Part shown: in pieces, positions 63,746-64,000 of the stretch
How positions within the stretch are numbered: the first letter of the stretch is position 1
Layout: every line of letters begins with the position of its first letter
NCBI GenBank assembly: GCA_037039925.1
Contig: JAXRKP010000650.1
Location: forward strand, 46,001 to 110,000
Origin: Doris montereyensis
Lineage: Eukaryota > Mollusca > Gastropoda > Nudibranchia > Dorididae
Length of the DNA stretch: 64,000 nucleotides
Direction: 5' to 3'
Position numbers and translations under genes: made by a program
The notes under the pieces: model-generated
Databases searched by the model: none
What the model was told of the DNA's origin: nothing
The model's input: the letters and a program-made list of their open reading frames with translations, nothing else

Positions 63746-64000
63746 AGGGGAATGGCAAATGGAAAATTTCATTCGATCGTAGTATTCGTAGGCGAGTGAC
63801 TGTCACGTTACAAATACATTCTGACATTCTGACATTCTATCTAATTGAAACATAGAAGAAGAGTACATTTATATGATTATGAAAGTAGTTGGACATATGA
63901 GGAACATTGCCATCGTCTGTGCTCAGTTTGCAAAAGTCTACTTTTAAAACAGTTTCCGGCTATAGATCGAGGCCTACTCGTTCAAGATTTCTCGACCAAA

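Overview
The window is intron-rich, AT-rich animal DNA. It has GT-AG introns of 0.2 to 8 kb, decayed LINE, SINE and cut-and-paste elements, and long microsatellites. The two host genes are clearly metazoan. The LINE and SINE content and general composition suggest an invertebrate, probably a mollusc such as a gastropod, but the species cannot be fixed from the sequence alone.

Two protein-coding genes lie head to head. On the minus strand, ten exons between 31485 and 3117 encode xylulose kinase (XYLB, about 527 residues). It makes xylulose 5-phosphate at the end of the glucuronate-xylulose route. On the plus strand, nine exons between 39291 and 55231 encode cytosolic NAD-dependent glycerol-3-phosphate dehydrogenase (GPD1, about 360 residues). 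It links glycolysis to glycerolipid synthesis and NADH shuttling. About 7.8 kb of repeat-laden DNA separates their start codons. Both genes feed carbohydrate carbon toward pentose-phosphate and lipid metabolism, but co-regulation is only a guess.

Both genes carry single-base frame breaks, five in XYLB and four in GPD1. Nearly all lie in short homopolymers, with flanking codons and splice sites intact. Assembly indel error is the most economical explanation, rather than loss of both genes.

Layout: 1-3116 is 3' flank of XYLB with a foldback-element arm. 3117-31485 is XYLB, whose introns hold a 40-bp minisatellite, SINEs, RTE-like LINE copies, a complete foldback palindrome, a mariner-like remnant and a CT microsatellite of about 370 bp. 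31486-39290 is the intergenic region with an RTE-like LINE and a second LINE split by a SINE. 39291-55231 is GPD1; intron 1 holds a TTAA-flanked piggyBac-like MITE and intron 2 holds a second copy and a LINE nested in another LINE. 55232-64000 is 3' flank with a two-phase 46/43-bp minisatellite, more SINEs and a LINE fragment.

I found no CRISPR array, operon, rRNA or free-standing tRNA gene. The most interesting material is the repeat biology: two tRNA-headed SINE families, the piggyBac-like pair carrying a shared acidic reading frame, the nested LINE, and the minisatellites that seem to be built from pieces of dispersed repeats.
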